Of a stretch of 64,000 nt of DNA, positions 33,431 to 42,651 are shown piece after piece. The notes under the pieces were generated by a model. The model made no database searches. It worked only from the letters and a program-made list of their open reading frames with translations, and had not been told where the DNA came from. The stretch comes from Streptomyces griseoviridis (GTDB lineage Bacteria; Actinomycetota; Actinomycetes; Streptomycetales; Streptomycetaceae). Every line of letters begins with the position of its first letter. Position 1 is the stretch's first letter. The translations under genes were made by a program, and so were the position numbers. Location: assembly GCF_005222485.1 (NCBI RefSeq), contig NZ_CP029078.1, positions 3,252,001 to 3,316,000 on the forward strand. The letters are read 5' to 3'.

Positions 33431-34801
33431 GTGGGTTTCTGCGATCTCCCCCTGGCCAGCGAGCTGTGCGCCGTCGGCGACGCGGTCGATTTCGCCTCTG
33501 ATCCCGGCAAGGCCATCGGTGACTGGATGGCGAAGTCCGCCGGCGAACTGGCAGCCGCATCAGCCGATTTGGCCGCCGAGGCGGTCGACACCACCACGAA
33601 GGTGGACCTCAACGCGTCGTGGTTCGTCGACAACTACGAGATGTTGCTGCCGCTGGGCCTGGTCCTGCTGGTCGCCACCTTCTGCGCGCAGCTCGTCCGG
33701 GCCGCCGTCCGACGCGACGGACAAGCACTGACGCAAGCGTTCACCGGCACCATGAGCGGTGTCCTGTTCGCCTTCTGCGCCATCGCCCTGACCACGGTCG
33801 CCGTCGAAGTGGTCGACGCCATCTCCGATGGTCTGTTCAAAGCCGCCAAGCTCGACATCGCCTCGGCCGTGCGTCGAATCGTGAAGGTCAACCAGATCGC
33901 GAGCCTCTCCGGCCTCGGCTGGCTCGTGGCCGTCGTCGCGGGTCTGGGGGCTGCCCTCGGCGCTGTCCTCTATTGGTGCGTGATGATGGTCCGCAAGGTC
34001 GGCATCCTCGTCATGGTCACGCTGGGCGTCTTCGCCTCCGCCGGCGGCGGCTGGGAAGTCGCCCGACGTTGGCGCAAGGGCTGGATCGAAGCCACCGCCA
34101 CCCTCGTCGTCTCCAAGCTTCTGATGACCGTCATCTTCGTCCTCGGTATCGCCGCCATGGGCAAGACCGAAGCCACGGACGGCATCGCCGCGCTCGCCGA
34201 CGTCATGTCCGGCATCGTGATCATGGTTCTGGTGCTGTTGTGCCCGTACGCCGTCTTCAAGTTCGTGCACTGGGCGGCCGACGGGACCGACGGGGAGTCC
34301 CTCCACCGTGCCGGCGGCGCTGGTGCGCAGATCGCGAAGATGCACGCCGAGAAGGCCGCCCGCAAGGCCGCCGCAGCTGCGGCTACTGCCGGAACTGGTG
34401 GCGCTGCCGCCGGCGCGGGTGCCGCACCGCAGGGCCCCGACGGCGGCGGGTTCCCCGGCGACATCGCTGCCAACCCAACCGGCGGAGCCGGCGAGGGCAA
34501 AGAGGGATCGCAGAGCGGCGGAACGGGTGCCTCGCCCGGCGGCGACGCGGTCAAGTCCGGCTTGGAGAAGGCCGTCCAGCCCGCGCCGACGAGCGTGTCC
34601 GACGACGCCAGCGGCCAGGTGGGCGGCAGCCCGGGGCCTGGCGGATCCGGTGCGAGTACCGCGTCTGGGCAGAGCGGCGGATGGCAGTCCACCCCGCCGA
34701 CCACAACCCCGCCGCCGCAGGGGGCACCGCCGTCCTCCGGCACGCAGAACGCCCCGTCCAGCAGGGCGAGCGGCCCCCCGTCGCCTCCGACCGGCCTCTG
34801 A
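33431..34801 (+). CDS. VirB6/TrbL-like polytopic channel protein
   Basis: 456 aa; GTG after AAAGGAGG. About six membrane helices between residues ~65 and 280, including NYEMLLPLGLVLLVATFCAQ, VLFAFCAIALTTVAVEVVDA, WLVAVVAGLGAALGAVLYWC, VVSKLLMTVIFVLGIAAMGK and VMSGIVIMVLVLLCPYAVFK. The C-terminal 170 residues are Gly/Ala/Pro-rich and disordered. This is the layout of VirB6/TrbL inner-membrane channel proteins. Position between VirB8-like and SCO6880-like genes fits. Confidence 0.85.
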   Translation: MGFCDLPLASELCAVGDAVDFASDPGKAIGDWMAKSAGELAAASADLAAEAVDTTTKVDLNASWFVDNYEMLLPLGLVLLVATFCAQLVRAAVRRDGQALTQAFTGTMSGVLFAFCAIALTTVAVEVVDAISDGLFKAAKLDIASAVRRIVKVNQIASLSGLGWLVAVVAGLGAALGAVLYWCVMMVRKVGILVMVTLGVFASAGGGWEVARRWRKGWIEATATLVVSKLLMTVIFVLGIAAMGKTEATDGIAALADVMSGIVIMVLVLLCPYAVFKFVHWAADGTDGESLHRAGGAGAQIAKMHAEKAARKAAAAAATAGTGGAAAGAGAAPQGPDGGGFPGDIAANPTGGAGEGKEGSQSGGTGASPGGDAVKSGLEKAVQPAPTSVSDDASGQVGGSPGPGGSGASTASGQSGGWQSTPPTTTPPPQGAPPSSGTQNAPSSRASGPPSPPTGL

Positions 34802-34882
34802 TTCCCTGACCGACTCCCGGGGGCGGGATGTGCACGCGCCCTCCCGCCCCCGGGTTCAACCCGCGCCTCCAGGACACGCCCC

Positions 34883-36355
34883 ATGACTGATCTCTCCGTC
34901 GCCCCGGTCACGGTGAAGTTCCCGCACCGGAGTCGCCGGGGCATCCTCCTCGGCCTCTCCCTGCCCCAACTCGTCCTCGTCTCCTGCACGCTGGCCCTGC
35001 TGCTGATGACGGTGATCTCCACCGGGCTTCTCGGCGCCGTCGCCCTGGCACCGCTGTGGGCGGCATCCGGGGCACTTGTCGCGATCCGCCGGCACGGCCG
35101 CTCCCTCATCGACTGGGCGCCGATCGTCACCCGGTATGCGCACCGCCGCCGCACCGGCCAGACCCTCTGGCTCGCCCGGCCCGTCACCCGGCCCCGGCAG
35201 GACGGCGTCCTCCATCTGCCCGGCACCGTCGCCTCTCTGAAGGTGGTCACCCCCGGCGACTCCGCCAACGGCGCCGCAGCCGTCCACGACCCGCATCAAC
35301 AGACCCTGACCACCATCGCCCGCGTCACCAGCCGCGCCTTCGCCCTCCTCGACCCCGCCGCCCAGAACCACAACGTGAGCAGCTGGGGACGCGCGCTCGC
35401 GGGCATCGCCCGCACCGGGCACATCGCCACCGTGCAGGTGCTGGAACGCACCGTCCCCGACTCGGGCGACACTCTCACCCGCCACTGGACCCGCAACGGG
35501 CAGCCCCAGACCCCCGTCGCCGGACAGATCTACTCCGAGCTGGTCTCCTCTGCCGGCCCTGCCGCCGCCCCGCACGAGACCTACCTCGCTATCTCCCTCG
35601 ACCTCAAGGCCGCCCGGCGCCTGATCAACCAGGCCGGCGGAGGGCTGCCCGGAGCGTTCACCGTCATGCAGCAGACCACCGCGTCCATCGCGCAGGCCGC
35701 CCGCAACGCAGGTCTCCATGTCACCGGCTGGCTGAGCGCACGGGAAATCGCCGCCGTCATTCGCACCGCCTACGACCCGAAGGCCCTAGCCGCGCTCCAG
35801 CAGTGGTCCGAGACCGGCCGCGCCGAAGCCGACCCCGCAGCCGCCGGTCCCGTCGTCCAGTTCGAGGAGTACGACCGCCTCGCCACCGACAGCGCACGGC
35901 ACACGACGTACTGGGTGGAGAACTGGCCGAGGACCGAGATGGGGGCCGGGTTCCTGCACGGGCTGATGTTCACGGCCGGCGTGCGCCGCAGCCTCTCCCT
36001 TATATACGTGCCGCAGGGGCTCGAGTCCGCACTGCGGGATGTCCAGCGCAAGAAGGCCGCGATCATCTCCGACGCCAACGAGCGCGCACGCCGCGGACAG
36101 GTCGATTCCGAAGAGGACTCCGTCGAGTACGCCGATGTCAAAACCCGCGAACGCCAGCTCATCGCCGGGCACGCGGACGTCGCACTAACCGGCCTCATCA
36201 CCGTCACCGCCGAGACCGACACCCTCCTGGACGCCGCCTGCGCACAGATCGAGACCCTAGCCGTCACCTCCGGCGTCGACCTCCGACGGCTCAACTACCA
36301 GCAGCCCGACGCCTTCGCCCTCACCGCGCTCCCGCTCGCCCGCACCGCCCTGTGA
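34883..36355 (+). CDS. SCO6880-family type IV secretion protein
   Basis: 490 aa. Two N-terminal membrane helices (LSLPQLVLVSCTLALLLMTV; LLGAVALAPLWAASGALVAI) resemble PrgI/VirB3, followed by a long cytoplasmic part with RGRSLIDWAPIV-like, TRYAHRRRTGQTLWLARPV, WGRALAGIARTGHIATVQVL and DLKAARRLINQAGG segments. This matches the SCO6880 family, which replaces VirB3 plus the N-terminal half of VirB4 in actinobacteria. No Walker motif is present; the ATPase is the next large gene (36915). Confidence 0.85.
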   Translation: MTDLSVAPVTVKFPHRSRRGILLGLSLPQLVLVSCTLALLLMTVISTGLLGAVALAPLWAASGALVAIRRHGRSLIDWAPIVTRYAHRRRTGQTLWLARPVTRPRQDGVLHLPGTVASLKVVTPGDSANGAAAVHDPHQQTLTTIARVTSRAFALLDPAAQNHNVSSWGRALAGIARTGHIATVQVLERTVPDSGDTLTRHWTRNGQPQTPVAGQIYSELVSSAGPAAAPHETYLAISLDLKAARRLINQAGGGLPGAFTVMQQTTASIAQAARNAGLHVTGWLSAREIAAVIRTAYDPKALAALQQWSETGRAEADPAAAGPVVQFEEYDRLATDSARHTTYWVENWPRTEMGAGFLHGLMFTAGVRRSLSLIYVPQGLESALRDVQRKKAAIISDANERARRGQVDSEEDSVEYADVKTRERQLIAGHADVALTGLITVTAETDTLLDAACAQIETLAVTSGVDLRRLNYQQPDAFALTALPLARTAL

Positions 36356-36456
36356 ACCAGCCGCGCCCGTGCGCACCCCAGACCCACCGCACTCCGGATC
36401 ACCCGCGACGGGACGCCCCCTCACTGCCCTGCCGCCGGCAGGAAGGACGACCACCT

Positions 36457-36918
36457 TTGACCTCTCCCACGCGCCCCGACGACGCGCACCCCTACCTCCG
36501 CGCCGCGAGTGCCGGCGTCCGCCACCACACACGGGCCTTGGCACCGTCGGACGCGGACCCGCCAAAGCCCGGAGATCGTCTGCACCTTGACGTGCTCCAC
36601 GCCCACCTCACCGCTCTGCTCAACCTTCTGGACCGGCTCGCCGACCACACCCGGCCCCCGCACCCAGTCGCCGGACGTCACCTGGCCACCGCCCACACCA
36701 GGCTCTGGCAAGCCACCAGCGAAGTCCACGCCGCCTTCCACCTGCTGCCCGGCACACCCCAGGCCGACTCCGAGACAAGCGCCTGCCATCCAGAGCGGCT
36801 CCCCGAGGGCCCGCCCGTGCTGACGATCTGCCAACGCCACCTCGCCGCCGGGCACGTGGTCCGCCGCAAAACCACCCCCACCGACCTCCGCCCGCACACC
36901 ACGGCCTGCGTGCGATGA
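36457..36918 (+). CDS. Hypothetical protein between T4SS genes, 153 aa
   Basis: TTG 36457 after AGGAAGGA; the much longer frame upstream is a shadow of the SCO6880-like gene. Helical His/Leu-rich middle (LHLDVLHAHLTALLNLLDRL; VAGRHLATAHTRLWQATSEV) and a Cys-containing C-terminal part (ACHPERLPEG, TICQRHLAAGHVV). The stop overlaps the VirB4 start (ATGA). Possibly an accessory T4SS factor; no family recognised. Confidence 0.65.
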   Translation: MTSPTRPDDAHPYLRAASAGVRHHTRALAPSDADPPKPGDRLHLDVLHAHLTALLNLLDRLADHTRPPHPVAGRHLATAHTRLWQATSEVHAAFHLLPGTPQADSETSACHPERLPEGPPVLTICQRHLAAGHVVRRKTTPTDLRPHTTACVR

Positions 36919-38459
36919 GCACGATCCGCAGAATCGAGGGCCTGATGAGCCACCGGCCCGCCCGTCGCGCCCGCCGCGCGTCCGCCAGCCCGCTGTTCAC
37001 CCCCCACGGCACCGACCGCGCCAGCCGCAGGGCCGCCCGCCGCCAGCTCGCCGCAGCCACCGCCAAAGCCGATGCCGAAGCCAGTGCCCACCAGAGCGAA
37101 AGCACCCGCCCCGAGCGGCATCTGCCCGCCCCGTTCTACCCACTGGGCGGACGCCCTGGGCCCGCCTCCGCCCGCGGGAACCGCCTGAAACTCCCCGCCC
37201 ACCGCATGACCACCGCTGTTGCAGCCGGCGCGTACCCTTTCCTCGCCGAAGGCGGACTCGGCGCCGAGGGCATCTACATCGGCCGCGACGTCCACGCCGA
37301 AGCGTCATTCGTCTTCGACCCGTTCGCGCTGTACGGCAAGGTCGAGGGGTTCACCAACCCGAACCTGCTGCTCGCGGGCGTGATCGGCCAGGGCAAGAGC
37401 GCGCTGGCCAAGTCCTTCGCGTTGCGGTCGGTCGCCTTCGGATACCGCGTCTACGTCCCGTGCGACCCGAAGGGAGAGTGGACTCCGGTCGCCGAAGCCC
37501 TAGGCGGTCGGTCCGTCGCTCTCGGGCCCGGGCTGCCCGGGCGCCTGAACCCCCTGGACGCGGCCCCACGCCCACACAGCGTGGCCGAGGCCGACTGGGT
37601 CGGCGAGATCCGCAAGCGGCGCCTGCTCCTGCTCGGTTCCCTGGCTCGGACTGTTCTGGGCCGGGACCTGATGCCCATGGAGCACACCGCCTTGGACGTC
37701 GCCCTCGATGCCGTCGTCATCCGCGCTGCCGACACACACCGCACCCCGCTCCTCGGCGACATCGCCGCCGCCCTCAACAACCCGCACGACCTCGACGAAG
37801 CCGCCGGGATGTTGTCGGGCCAGCTCGGCGACGCAGCCCGCGACCTGGCCCACGCCATGCGGCGCCTGGTCCACGGCGACCTGGCCGGCATGTTCGACGC
37901 CCCCTCCACCGTCGCCTTCGACCCGCACGCGCCGATGCTCACCATCGACCTGTCCCGCCTCGGCGGCTCCGGAGACGACACTGCCCTTGTCCTCGCGATG
38001 ACTTGCGCTTCCGCATGGATGGAATCCGCGCTCTCCGACCCTGGCGGTGGCCAGCGCTGGATCGTGTATGACGAGGCATGGCGCCTGATGCGGCACGTCG
38101 GGCTCCTTCAGCGGATGCAGGCCCAGTGGAAGCTCAGCCGCGCCCTCGGCATCGCCAACCTCATGGTGATCCACCGGCTGTCCGACCTGCTTACCGCAGG
38201 CGACGCCGGATCACAGGGCCGCGCCCTGGCCGAGGGGCTCCTGGCGGACTGCTCCACCCGGATCATCTACCGCCAGGAGACCGACCAGCTCCACGCCGCG
38301 GCCTCCCTGCTCGGCCTGACCTCCGTCGAGATGGACGCCATCGCCCACCTCAACCGAGGGCGCGGCCTGTGGAAGGTCGCCGGCCGATCCTTCATCGTGC
38401 AGCACCTCCTGCACAGCCACGAACTGGCGCTCGTCGACACCGACGCCCGGATGCACTGA
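36915..38459 (+). CDS. VirB4/TraC-like conjugation ATPase
   Basis: 514 aa. Basic N-terminus, then an ATPase core: Walker A GVIGQGKSAL at residues 155-164, PCDPKGEWTPVAEALGG after it, TALDVALDAV, and Walker B RWIVYDEAWRLM near 380. The C-terminal region contains NLMVIHRLSDLL and ADCSTRIIYRQETDQL with the conserved Arg of VirB4 proteins. With the SCO6880-like protein it would energise the channel. No frame damage. Confidence 0.92.
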   Translation: MSTIRRIEGLMSHRPARRARRASASPLFTPHGTDRASRRAARRQLAAATAKADAEASAHQSESTRPERHLPAPFYPLGGRPGPASARGNRLKLPAHRMTTAVAAGAYPFLAEGGLGAEGIYIGRDVHAEASFVFDPFALYGKVEGFTNPNLLLAGVIGQGKSALAKSFALRSVAFGYRVYVPCDPKGEWTPVAEALGGRSVALGPGLPGRLNPLDAAPRPHSVAEADWVGEIRKRRLLLLGSLARTVLGRDLMPMEHTALDVALDAVVIRAADTHRTPLLGDIAAALNNPHDLDEAAGMLSGQLGDAARDLAHAMRRLVHGDLAGMFDAPSTVAFDPHAPMLTIDLSRLGGSGDDTALVLAMTCASAWMESALSDPGGGQRWIVYDEAWRLMRHVGLLQRMQAQWKLSRALGIANLMVIHRLSDLLTAGDAGSQGRALAEGLLADCSTRIIYRQETDQLHAAASLLGLTSVEMDAIAHLNRGRGLWKVAGRSFIVQHLLHSHELALVDTDARMH

Positions 38460-38470
38460 CTAAGAGGACC

Positions 38471-38661
38471 GTGAACCCCGACTTCCGGCACGACCTGATC
38501 CCGCGCGACGACGCCCTGCACCTCATCCGCGCACTCTTCGCCACGAAGGACAAAAGGAACTCGACGACCACCTCTACGTCCAGCGCTTCCTTGCGACGCT
38601 GACCCGCCAGGAGGGACCTCCGAAGCCTCCGCCGTCCCGGCCTGGCGGTCTCCAACACTGA
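38471..38661 (+). pseudogene. Small protein broken by one missing A in an A-run
   Basis: GTG 38471 after AAGAGGACC. As given, the frame ends at 38602 with a random tail after FATKDK. Restoring one A in the run 38552-38555 gives a 63-residue protein ending ELDDHLYVQRFLATLTRQEG and a Pro-rich tail, stopping at TGA 38661. The restored sequence is clearly more protein-like. Either a natural mutation or a homopolymer error. Confidence 0.55.
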
Positions 38662-38766
38662 CCGCGCCAGAGCCGTGCACTGTGCGCAACAGATATCCGC
38701 ACCAGCGCAGTTCGACCGCAACGACCTCCAGCCCGCACCAGCCCGCACCAGCCCGAAGGACTCTGC

Positions 38767-39309
38767 ATCATCCCCCGCGACCCGGACTTCGATCTCTACG
38801 ACAACGTTGGCCGCGACGCCGACCAGATCCACGCCGCCCGGTACAACCTCGCCACCCGCGGCGACCTGAAGCGGTGGGCGCGACGCGACGCGCAGCCCTT
38901 CCGCGACGCGCATCGGCTGCCGGACCAGCCCTGGCCCGCACCCGATCTCACCCCCTACCTGGACGCCCTCGCCGCGGCTCAGACTCCGGCAGAGATCGAA
39001 GCAGTCACCGATCACTTCCTGGACGCCGCCGAACCTGCACTGCGCACCGTGAGCGACTACCTCGTCGCCGCCGCCCGGTGGCGGCGGGAAAACCGCGGTG
39101 CGGCCAAGGAATCTCCCTCGAACCTGCTGATGACGGCGGCCAGCCGGGCACTATCGGTCCTGGCCCTCGCTGACGAGGCTGGCCTGAGCAGGCTGCGCGC
39201 CGCCTACGACCCGGCTCCCGCCCCCACGACGCCGACCGGCGGCCAACCTGGGGCCAGCGCAGGCGTCCTGCCCGCTCCTCCGTCCCCCGGTACCGCACCC
39301 CGCCGATAG
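38767..39309 (+). CDS. Hypothetical protein, 180 aa, apparent ATC start
   Basis: The coding pattern begins at IIPRDPDFDLYDNVGRDADQ, preceded by GAAGGA at six bases, but the codon there is ATC; no ATG/GTG/TTG is available until GTG 39049, which would remove half of the domain. The body is soluble and helical (IHAARYNLATRGDLKRWARR, PYLDALAAAQTPAEIEAVTD, FLDAAEPALRTVSDYLVAAA) with a Pro/Ala-rich tail. No recognised function. Confidence 0.6.
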   Translation: MIPRDPDFDLYDNVGRDADQIHAARYNLATRGDLKRWARRDAQPFRDAHRLPDQPWPAPDLTPYLDALAAAQTPAEIEAVTDHFLDAAEPALRTVSDYLVAAARWRRENRGAAKESPSNLLMTAASRALSVLALADEAGLSRLRAAYDPAPAPTTPTGGQPGASAGVLPAPPSPGTAPRR

Positions 39310-39373
39310 CTCTCCTTCTGCGATTCCAGTCCCGCTCGGCTCTCGCAAACGCGATCCCGAGGGACCACCACTG

Positions 39374-39661
39374 TTGATCGACATGGCACCGCCACCGCCT
39401 GCACACGGAGACCTCTTGAAACGTCCCCCTCACGTCAACGCCACCGAATGGGCCGAATACCAACAACACCGAGCCGAAGTCGACGACCTGGCACAGGTCG
39501 CCGATCAGGACGCCCAGATGGAACACGACCTGATCGCCGCCCACGACGAGTACGAACTCGGCTTCAGTCAGGAGTCGCAGCCGGGAGTCGCCTCCGCTGG
39601 ACGGACGCCTCCACCGCACCGATCGCCCGCCTCCTCGCGCAGGAGGAACCGTGGCCGCTGA
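39374..39661 (+). CDS. Hypothetical protein, 95 aa
   Basis: TTG 39374 with GAGGGA. The middle is an acidic coiled-coil-like helix (WAEYQQHRAEVDDLAQVADQ, HDLIAAHDEYELGF), followed by a basic Pro/Arg tail. The C-terminus overlaps the next gene by 11 bp. Unknown function. Confidence 0.55.
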   Translation: MIDMAPPPPAHGDLLKRPPHVNATEWAEYQQHRAEVDDLAQVADQDAQMEHDLIAAHDEYELGFSQESQPGVASAGRTPPPHRSPASSRRRNRGR

Positions 39662-40571
39662 CGAAGCGAGCACCCCAGACTCCCGCCGCGTCGCCTCACT
39701 CGCACCGCTTCCCGGCCACCGCGACGTGGACACCCCGTGGTGGCAGGAGCTGTGGCGTCGCCACGCGCACATCACCACGCCGCTGCGGGCGCGCGGCCTG
39801 CAGTGCGATATCGAGTTCGGCCTCAGCGCCTACATCGTGCGCGTCTCGCTCCCCGACGACAGTCACCTGATCATCGGTCCGCCGCAGGAGCCGCCCTCCG
39901 AGCGTCCGCCCGGAGATCCCGAGGGCTGGATCGCGACGCGTGAGCACCCCGACGACCCGTCGCTGTTCGAGATCCTCTACGACTCGGCCCCCACCGACGA
40001 TCCCGGTGCTCCCCAGCGGCCCGAAGCCCGCCACGGCGGCAGCGCCCAGCCCCTGATCGAGACGATCAGCCAACGCCTGGCCCAGCTCGGACTGCTGCCC
40101 CACCCCGACTTGGCTGGCGACAGCCCACACGTGCACTCAGCCCAGCCGGCGCCCCCGCCCCAGGCCCGTGACGTCCCCGGCACACCCGGCGACGCTCCCA
40201 TCTACGTCTACGGCGACGCGCTGCGCGCTCTGACCGACAGGCTCAATGGAGCCGAGTCGCATGCGGATGCCGCTGCCCTGCTGCACCAGATCCTGGAGCC
40301 CACCGACGGCCTGCTGGCGCAACTGGGCGAGTTCTTCGAAGCAGCCGGCGAGAAGGCCAAGGAAGCCGAGAAAGACGACGGCTTCGATCTGTCCTACGAT
40401 CTCGCCGACGCCGCCGCCGAGATCCGCAACCTCGCAGAGGTCCTGAACGTGGCCGAGGACCGGATGCGGGCCCTCACGCCGCTCGCGTCGTCACCGCGAC
40501 TGCCCTCCAGCGCGGCCCTTCCCCCGCGAGTGCTCCCGCCGACGCAGCCGCAGCCGCGGAACGCGCGTTAA
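39651..40571 (+). CDS. Hypothetical protein, 306 aa
   Basis: GTG after AGGAGGAACC. N-terminal domain with WWQELWRRHAHITTPLRARG and QCDIEFGLSAYIVRVSLPDD, a stretch of beta strands ending LIIGPPQEPP and GWIATREHPDDP. The C-terminal half has YGDALRALTDRLNGAESHAD, then a helix GLLAQLGEFFEAAGEKAKEA and DLSYDLADAAAEIRNLAEVL. That helix appears in small proteins beside DUF317 genes of Streptomyces elements. Two such genes may be fused here. Function unknown. Confidence 0.7.
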   Translation: MAADEASTPDSRRVASLAPLPGHRDVDTPWWQELWRRHAHITTPLRARGLQCDIEFGLSAYIVRVSLPDDSHLIIGPPQEPPSERPPGDPEGWIATREHPDDPSLFEILYDSAPTDDPGAPQRPEARHGGSAQPLIETISQRLAQLGLLPHPDLAGDSPHVHSAQPAPPPQARDVPGTPGDAPIYVYGDALRALTDRLNGAESHADAAALLHQILEPTDGLLAQLGEFFEAAGEKAKEAEKDDGFDLSYDLADAAAEIRNLAEVLNVAEDRMRALTPLASSPRLPSSAALPPRVLPPTQPQPRNAR

Positions 40572-40600
40572 CCCGGACCATCGCTTCCCTCCAGGACCAC

Positions 40601-41387
40601 ATGACCTCACCCCGCACCGACCTGGCCGCCTTCGCCGCCGGCCTTGCCCGGAACCTGGACCAGCGACTACCAGTGCCACGCGCAGTACGCGGACCAGTTC
40701 CCCCATACCGAGCAGCTCTGGGACACCGGCCACGTCGACTATGTCGTCAGCCAGTACGTCCTCACCCACGACGCCGTGCTCCACGGGCCGGCCGACCAGA
40801 GGCTGTACGTGGCCGACCGCCCCCGCTACCTGCACCAGTTCGTCGTCGCCCCGCTCGTGCCCGACAGCACCCACATCAAGCTCCACCACTTCGCCGGAGT
40901 CGAGGAACTCAACGGCATCGCCGTTCCCAGGGACCCCGCACGCGCGGCAGCACGAGTCGCTCAGCGACTGTTGCCCCGCTACGAAGAAGCCCTGCAGGCC
41001 GTCCTCAACAACACGGCGCACCAGCGCCAGCCACCGCACCGGTCCCCACTGCCACAGGTCGCCCAAGTCCTCACGCTGACCCCGTACAGCGACGGCGCTC
41101 TCGGCACACCGCACGAGAGCGTGCCGGTGGATGCCCGCATGACCTTGCACACCTTCGGCTTCCAGTGTGACCCGCACCAAGCAGCGTTCCTCCTGACCAC
41201 CGCCTACCGGGACACCGGTCGCGCCCTTCGCGTCCACGCCGTGGTCCAGCAGCTCACGGCCAAGGGCATGGCGTCAGCCTGCGCCACTCGGCGCCCACCA
41301 CCAGCGCCGCCCTTCCAAGCCGCGAAGGCCGTGTCCCCGCTCCGCTGTAGGCGCTCACCCGCCCCGCCCCCAGACCTTGGAGTCTTC
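40601..41387 (+). pseudogene. Conserved plasmid protein with a +1 frameshift near codon 15
   Basis: ATG 40601 (AGGA upstream) begins MTSPRTDLAAFAAGL. Removing one C from the run at about 40640-40645 joins this to PGTWTSDYQCHAQYADQFPH, YVVSQYVLTHDAVLHGPADQ and HQFVVAPLVPDSTHIKLHHF, a sequence recalled from actinobacterial transfer regions. Without the correction only the frame from 40644 is open. That frame has no stop before the next gene, giving an artificial 597-residue fusion with the lipoprotein. Confidence 0.6.
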
Positions 41388-42437
41388 ATCCGCATCGCCA
41401 GCCGCACCCTGCCGCTGCTCGTCGGCGTCGCCTGCCTCGCCCTGGCCCTTACCGGCTGTGCCACCGGCAACGATGCTGCCGTCGCCGAGCAGACGGCCAG
41501 CGTCAGCAGCGCACCGAAGCTAGCGCCTGCGCTCAGCGCCGACCAGGCCCACGCCGTCATCACCCACTACTCGAAGATCAACAACGAGGCCAACGCCGAC
41601 CGCAACCGCGCCCTGCTCGACACCATCGAGGACGGCCCGCTGTACGCGATGTCCGTCTCGGACTACACCGAGACCGAAGGGCTCCCCGCGGCGGACCGCG
41701 CGCCGTACAAGCCCTGGTCCTACAACCTCTCCAGCGCCAAGCTGTACATCCCCCGTCTGGCCGACGGACAGGAAGGCTGGTTCGCCGCCGCCCTCTCCAG
41801 CGAGAAGGGCAAGGCCCCCTCCCGACTGGCCGTGTTCGCCGAACAGCCCCAGCACCAGCGCTGGGAGATGGTGTCCGTCGTCGACCTCGACAGCCACAGG
41901 CTGCCCGACGTCGCCCTTGACCGCGAGGGATACGCGATGGCCGTCGCCGCCAACGACCACAAGCACTTGGCCGCCGACGTTCTGCGTACTGCCGTGCTGG
42001 ACAACTTCGCCACCGGAGGCGCGAACACCGGCAGCAAGGTGTTCGCGCCGACCAGGGCCAGCAAGCGGCAGGTCAAGGTCCACAGCGATGCCGCAACACG
42101 CTTCGGCGACAAGGGAACCAGCGTCTTCGCCGGAGCCGACAACCGCTTCACGGACGCCTACGCCCTCAAGACGGCCGACGGTGGCGCGCTGGTCCTCTTC
42201 TCCCACACGCACGCCCAGACCGACGCCGTCGCGCACTCGGGCCTGCAGATCAACCCCGGCAAGCGCGACCGCGCCTGGCTGCACGACGTGCCCCGCATGT
42301 CCATCCGGTACACGTTCGTGTGCAACGACGCCGCCACCGTCCCCGCCAAGGCCGAGCCCTCCCGCCTGATCGGCTACACCTGCGCCCGCACCGACGCCTC
42401 CGGCCCGCCGGTCGCAGGCTGGTCGGACCACGCGTAG
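41388..42437 (+). CDS. Lipoprotein, about 349 aa, apparent ATC start
   Basis: A lipoprotein signal peptide starts at IRIASRTLPLLVGVACLALA and ends in the lipobox ALTGC. The expected start codon is ATC (41388), five bases after TTGGAG. The exported part (~325 residues) contains ALSADQAHAVITHYSKINNE, DTIEDGPLYAMSVSDYTETE, and FVCNDAATVPAK near the end. Its resemblance is to DUF8094-like actinobacterial lipoproteins, from memory and weak. It could be a surface component of the mating apparatus. The open frame upstream belongs to the preceding damaged gene. Confidence 0.7.
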   Translation: MRIASRTLPLLVGVACLALALTGCATGNDAAVAEQTASVSSAPKLAPALSADQAHAVITHYSKINNEANADRNRALLDTIEDGPLYAMSVSDYTETEGLPAADRAPYKPWSYNLSSAKLYIPRLADGQEGWFAAALSSEKGKAPSRLAVFAEQPQHQRWEMVSVVDLDSHRLPDVALDREGYAMAVAANDHKHLAADVLRTAVLDNFATGGANTGSKVFAPTRASKRQVKVHSDAATRFGDKGTSVFAGADNRFTDAYALKTADGGALVLFSHTHAQTDAVAHSGLQINPGKRDRAWLHDVPRMSIRYTFVCNDAATVPAKAEPSRLIGYTCARTDASGPPVAGWSDHA

Positions 42438-42458
42438 ACGCACCCGAGCGCCACCTCG

Positions 42459-42651
42459 GTGGCCAGCAAGCACGCCCTGCTTGAGGCGGAGAACTACCTG
42501 TTCACTCGCTCGTTCATCGCCCGCCCGACCATCGACACGGGTACGCCGGCACTCACATCCAGTTCGACAGCGTGCCGAGTCACCCCGGCCCGGCCCGACC
42601 ACCGCGGCCCCTGCCCCTTCCGACGCACGCCCCGAGGAGAACTCCGCTCTC
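42459..42651 (+). pseudogene. Short gene remnant
   Basis: From GTG 42459, ASKHALLEAENYLFTRSFIA and RPTIDTG are protein-like; adding a G in GGG near 42540 continues as YAGTHIQFDSVP, again protein-like, but no clean stop follows. No clear SD. Recorded as a trace only. Confidence 0.3.

Noticed and set aside
35056..36918. 620-codon frame on the plus strand over the SCO6880-like gene
   Set aside because: Arg/Pro-rich shadow; only its last 153 codons (from TTG 36457) look real.
40644..42437. 597-residue fusion of a cytoplasmic protein with a lipoprotein
   Set aside because: A lipoprotein signal peptide sits in the middle and the first part begins in another frame; better explained as two genes with a frameshift and a lost stop.
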